A stretch of DNA of 8,699 bases from NVQY01 sp047639325 (GTDB taxonomy: Bacteria; Pseudomonadota; Alphaproteobacteria; Rhodobacterales; Rhodobacteraceae). The position numbers were made by a program, and so were the translations under genes. Within the stretch, counting starts at the first letter, position 1; each line of letters starts with the position of its first letter. The notes beneath the pieces were generated by a model, which was not told the DNA's origin, did no database searches, and was given only the letters and a program-made list of their open reading frames with translations. Below are positions 7,094 through 8,699 of the stretch, one piece after another. The stretch lies in the NCBI GenBank assembly GCA_047639325.1, contig JBLINN010000181.1, positions 1 to 8,699 on the forward strand, written 5' to 3'.

Positions 7094-7497
7094 GGTTCGG
7101 GCGTTGGAGTGACGACCAGAACAACATCGCGCACCCCCATCGCCTCGGCCCGCCCGACCAATGGCAACACATGGCGCAATTCAGCATCACGATGCGCGTT
7201 GACCCGCACCCGCAATGTTTCGTTCTCTGCCAGCATGTCGGCCAAAGCCATGTCCAGTTCTTTTTGGGTAATTTCGATCCCATCCAGCGCCAGGGACCCG
7301 TCCACCGCGACAGATACCGTAGCCCCACCGGCGGGCATGTCTGTGCCGCTTTGGGCGATGGGCGGCGATACTTCAAACGGGGCCGTGGCGTCCATGCGCC
7401 CGATCAGCATGAAGAAGATCAGCAAAAAGAACACCACGTCGATCAACGCAACGATGGTCTCTGGCTGCTGGTCGCGGGCTGGGCGGGTCAACCTCAT
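7090..7497 (-). CDS. ExbD/TolR-family protein 2
   Basis: A 135-aa biopolymer-transport subunit of the ExbB/ExbD or TolQ/TolR type. It has a short cytoplasmic start, one membrane helix (about 16-33) with the proton-carrying Asp20 in ALIDVVFFLLIFFM, and a periplasmic domain (about 55-130) of the usual ExbD fold pattern (VSVAVDGSLALDGIEI, then LRVRVNAHRDAELRHVL). It overlaps both neighbours by four bases (ATGA at 7494-7497 and 7090-7093), implying translational coupling and coordinated amounts. It differs clearly from the other ExbD in the operon, so it is not a recent duplication. The C-terminus is short (TPTPEP). Confidence 0.92.
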   Translation of the reverse strand: MRLTRPARDQQPETIVALIDVVFFLLIFFMLIGRMDATAPFEVSPPIAQSGTDMPAGGATVSVAVDGSLALDGIEITQKELDMALADMLAENETLRVRVNAHRDAELRHVLPLVGRAEAMGVRDVVLVVTPTPEP

Positions 7498-7919
7498 GGC
7501 CGCGCCTCTAGCCGGATCACCCGCAGCCGCGCCACCCCGGCCTGCGTGGCGATATCCATCACCGAAATCAGCGCCTGTGTTTTCGCCGCACCCAGCGGCA
7601 GCACAACCACCTGCGTCAGGGGTTCATCCGCCAGTTGGGTGCGCAGCATCTGTCCCAATTGATCCGCCGAAAGGGGCTGACCCCGCACAACCGGCATGCC
7701 ATCCGCACCCAGCCGGATCATCACCGTCGCTTGCGACTCGGTCCCGGATGCGGGCGCGCTTGTCTGGTCTTGTTGGCGCACGGCGGGGATCATATCGAGG
7801 TTCAGATAGGTTGAGGTGACCATGAAAAACACCAGCATGATCAGCATCACGTCGATCATCGGCACCAATGAAATCAGCGCGCGGGGTCGTGTTGGACGAT
7901 GCAGTGTCAGGCTGGCCAT
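7494..7919 (-). CDS. ExbD/TolR-family protein 1
   Basis: A 141-aa ExbD/TolR-type subunit that with ExbB forms a proton-driven inner-membrane motor. The single membrane helix (about 16-36) contains Asp23 in VPMIDVMLIMLVFFMV, the conserved proton-relay residue. The periplasmic domain (about 60-140) shows the family pattern (ATVMIRLGADGMPVVRGQPL, then VVVLPLGAAKTQALISVMD). The start is well supported: AAGGA (complement of 7927-7931) lies 7 nt before the ATG. It begins 29 nt after the exbB stop, and its own stop overlaps the start of exbD 2. This is the more canonical of the two ExbDs. Confidence 0.93.
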   Translation of the reverse strand: MASLTLHRPTRPRALISLVPMIDVMLIMLVFFMVTSTYLNLDMIPAVRQQDQTSAPASGTESQATVMIRLGADGMPVVRGQPLSADQLGQMLRTQLADEPLTQVVVLPLGAAKTQALISVMDIATQAGVARLRVIRLEARP

Positions 7920-7926
7920 TGGCCGG

Positions 7927-7931
7927 TCCTT
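7927..7931 (-). promoter_or_regulatory. Ribosome binding site of exbD 1
   Basis: AAGGA on the minus strand, 7 nt before the ATG at 7919. It is the only clear Shine-Dalgarno inside the operon; the two downstream genes start by ATGA overlap instead. Confidence 0.7.
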
Positions 7932-7948
7932 TACGGTTCAACCAAGCT

Positions 7949-8572
7949 CTAAAGCGAGGGGTTTTCGTCGATCATAAAGAATTCCCCAACCGCGCTTTCG
8001 ATCATCAGCGCCGCGCTTTCGATGCGGGCTGACAACAGGCTGGCGCCAACGGCAGCAGGGATCGCCACCACCAGACCGGCCGCCGTGGTCAACAGCGCCT
8101 GCCAGATGCCCCCGGCCAACACAGACGCATTGGCGGCGCCTTCGGCCATTTCCAGCTCCTGAAACGACTGAATCATGCCCAAAACAGTGCCTAACAGGCC
8201 CAAAAGCGGGGATATCATCGCGATCAGTTCCAGCACCCGGATCATGCTGTTCATCTTGGCCAGCTCTTCATTGCCGCGCCGCATCAGTTCTGAATCCAGC
8301 CGGGTCCCCTTGAACCCTTTGGCCAGTGCCGCCATCGCAAAGGCCGTCACCCGATCCGCCGGGGATTTCCCGCCTGCCACCGCCGTTTGCGCGCCATGCT
8401 TGTCGCCCGATTGCCATTGTTGAAACGCCGCCGCCCGCAGAGGCCCGCCAGACCGGCAAGTCCATAACTGCAGGGTTTTAACGACCATCAGCGCCCACGA
8501 CACCAGCGACAACAAGGTCAAAATCGCAATGATCGGCCCGCCAGTGCCCAACGCTTCCCAAGATCCGGGCAT
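7949..8572 (-). CDS. ExbB/TolQ/MotA-family proton channel protein
   Basis: A 207-aa member of the MotA/TolQ/ExbB family, which forms the pentameric stator-like channel around an ExbD dimer. Three membrane segments are visible: about 13-31 (IIAILTLLSLVSWALMVV), about 113-134 (the LIAMISPLLGLLGTVLGMI region), and about 157-180 (ALLTTAAGLVVAIPAAVGASLL). The PLLGLLGTVLGMI and TTAAGLVVAIPA blocks are the family signatures, and the large cytoplasmic loop between helices 1 and 2 fits. Assignment to ExbB rather than TolQ is supported by the absence of TolA, TolB and Pal genes nearby, but is not certain. It starts 3 nt after the stop of the upstream gene, so it is not the first gene of the operon. Confidence 0.93.
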   Translation of the reverse strand: MPGSWEALGTGGPIIAILTLLSLVSWALMVVKTLQLWTCRSGGPLRAAAFQQWQSGDKHGAQTAVAGGKSPADRVTAFAMAALAKGFKGTRLDSELMRRGNEELAKMNSMIRVLELIAMISPLLGLLGTVLGMIQSFQELEMAEGAANASVLAGGIWQALLTTAAGLVVAIPAAVGASLLSARIESAALMIESAVGEFFMIDENPSL

Positions 8573-8575
8573 GAC

Positions 8576-8699
8576 CTATTTCACCAGGGCGGCAGAGGTC
8601 TTGCTGTTCAGATCAAGGATCGGAAAGCAGTCGGTTTCATCAGCGTTCTGCGGGCGGCACGAGGTTAGTTCGTGCAACAGAATCTCGGATATTCCAGCG
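8576..8699 (-). CDS. 3' end of an unidentified operon gene (partial)
   Basis: A minus-strand frame is open from the window edge to a TAG at 8576-8578 and gives 40 C-terminal residues, ending ...ILDLNSKTSAALVK. Its stop is 3 nt before the exbB ATG (AAATAGGTCATG), so it is very probably cotranscribed and translationally coupled with the motor genes. The fragment contains two cysteines (TSCRPQ and TDCFPI) 13 residues apart, which would suit an exported protein with a disulfide. The family cannot be recognised from so little sequence. Confidence 0.6.
   Translation of the reverse strand, partial: AGISEILLHELTSCRPQNADETDCFPILDLNSKTSAALVK

Noticed and set aside
6399..7376. Minus-strand 325-codon open frame overlapping exbD 2 and the TonB-like gene
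   Set aside because: It runs in another frame of two well-supported genes and its Cys/Trp/Arg-rich product looks like an out-of-frame translation.
6926..7819. Plus-strand 297-codon open frame opposite the exbD genes
   Set aside because: It is antisense to two ExbD proteins with intact motifs; low-complexity Pro/Ala/Ser translation without domain signs.
5492..8572. Standard Tol-Pal system
   Set aside because: No TolB or Pal gene follows, there are two ExbD/TolR genes, and the transducer lacks a TolA C-terminal domain. The nearby OmpA-type protein has no lipobox and is a YceI fusion on a separate transcript.
2720..8572. Zorya-like anti-phage system (MotA/MotB-like motor plus effector)
   Set aside because: The motor proteins are ExbB/ExbD-sized, the ExbDs have no OmpA domain, and no helicase or nuclease genes are present in the window.

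Overview
The window looks like chromosomal DNA of a marine or freshwater alphaproteobacterium, most likely Rhodobacteraceae (Roseobacter/Rhodobacter group). The reasons are a 184-aa RegA/PrrA-type redox response regulator with the family's usual length and residues, GC-rich codon use throughout, and protein styles common in that family (GT61 glycosyltransferase, YceI-OmpA fusion, caspase-fold periplasmic protein). No tRNA, rRNA, CRISPR array, insertion sequence or phage gene is visible. Gene density is high and no gene-free stretch exceeds 200 bases.

Layout. Bases 1-198 hold no recognisable gene but contain a plausible sigma70-type promoter and a strong ribosome binding site for regA (199-753, +). 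A family 61 glycosyltransferase (767-1942, +) follows 13 nt later. It converges on an HD-domain phosphohydrolase (1939-2538, -); the two genes share a TTAA in which both stop codons lie. Upstream of the hydrolase is a strong hairpin (2642-2675) just past the end of an exported YceI-OmpA fusion protein (2720-3793, -). A 188-bp divergent intergenic region separates that gene from an exported caspase-fold protein (3982-5478, +) that ends in a cysteine-rich tail with a CxxCH motif. The caspase gene converges, with 13 nt between stops, on the last gene of a tight minus-strand operon that enters the window from the right: an unidentified gene (3' end only, 8576-8699), exbB/tolQ-like (7949-8572), exbD/tolR-like 1 (7494-7919), exbD/tolR-like 2 (7090-7497), and a large TonB-like protein (5492-7093).

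How the genes may work together. The minus-strand operon encodes the parts of a proton-motive-force-driven inner-membrane motor (ExbB plus two different ExbDs). Its fourth product has a TonB-type N-terminal membrane anchor with the SxxxH motif and a long Pro/Ala/Val/Gln-rich spacer. In place of a TonB C-terminal domain it has a cysteine-containing middle domain and a DUF4384-like domain, a domain known mainly from caspase-like and kinase-containing proteins. A periplasmic caspase-fold protein lies immediately alongside, and beyond it a peptidoglycan-binding OmpA-type protein. The most interesting hypothesis from this window is therefore a dedicated energised envelope module linking an ExbB/ExbD motor to a DUF4384 effector or sensor and a periplasmic caspase-like partner. 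The operon and the domain make-up are read from the sequence; the functional link to the caspase gene is inferred from adjacency and domain association.
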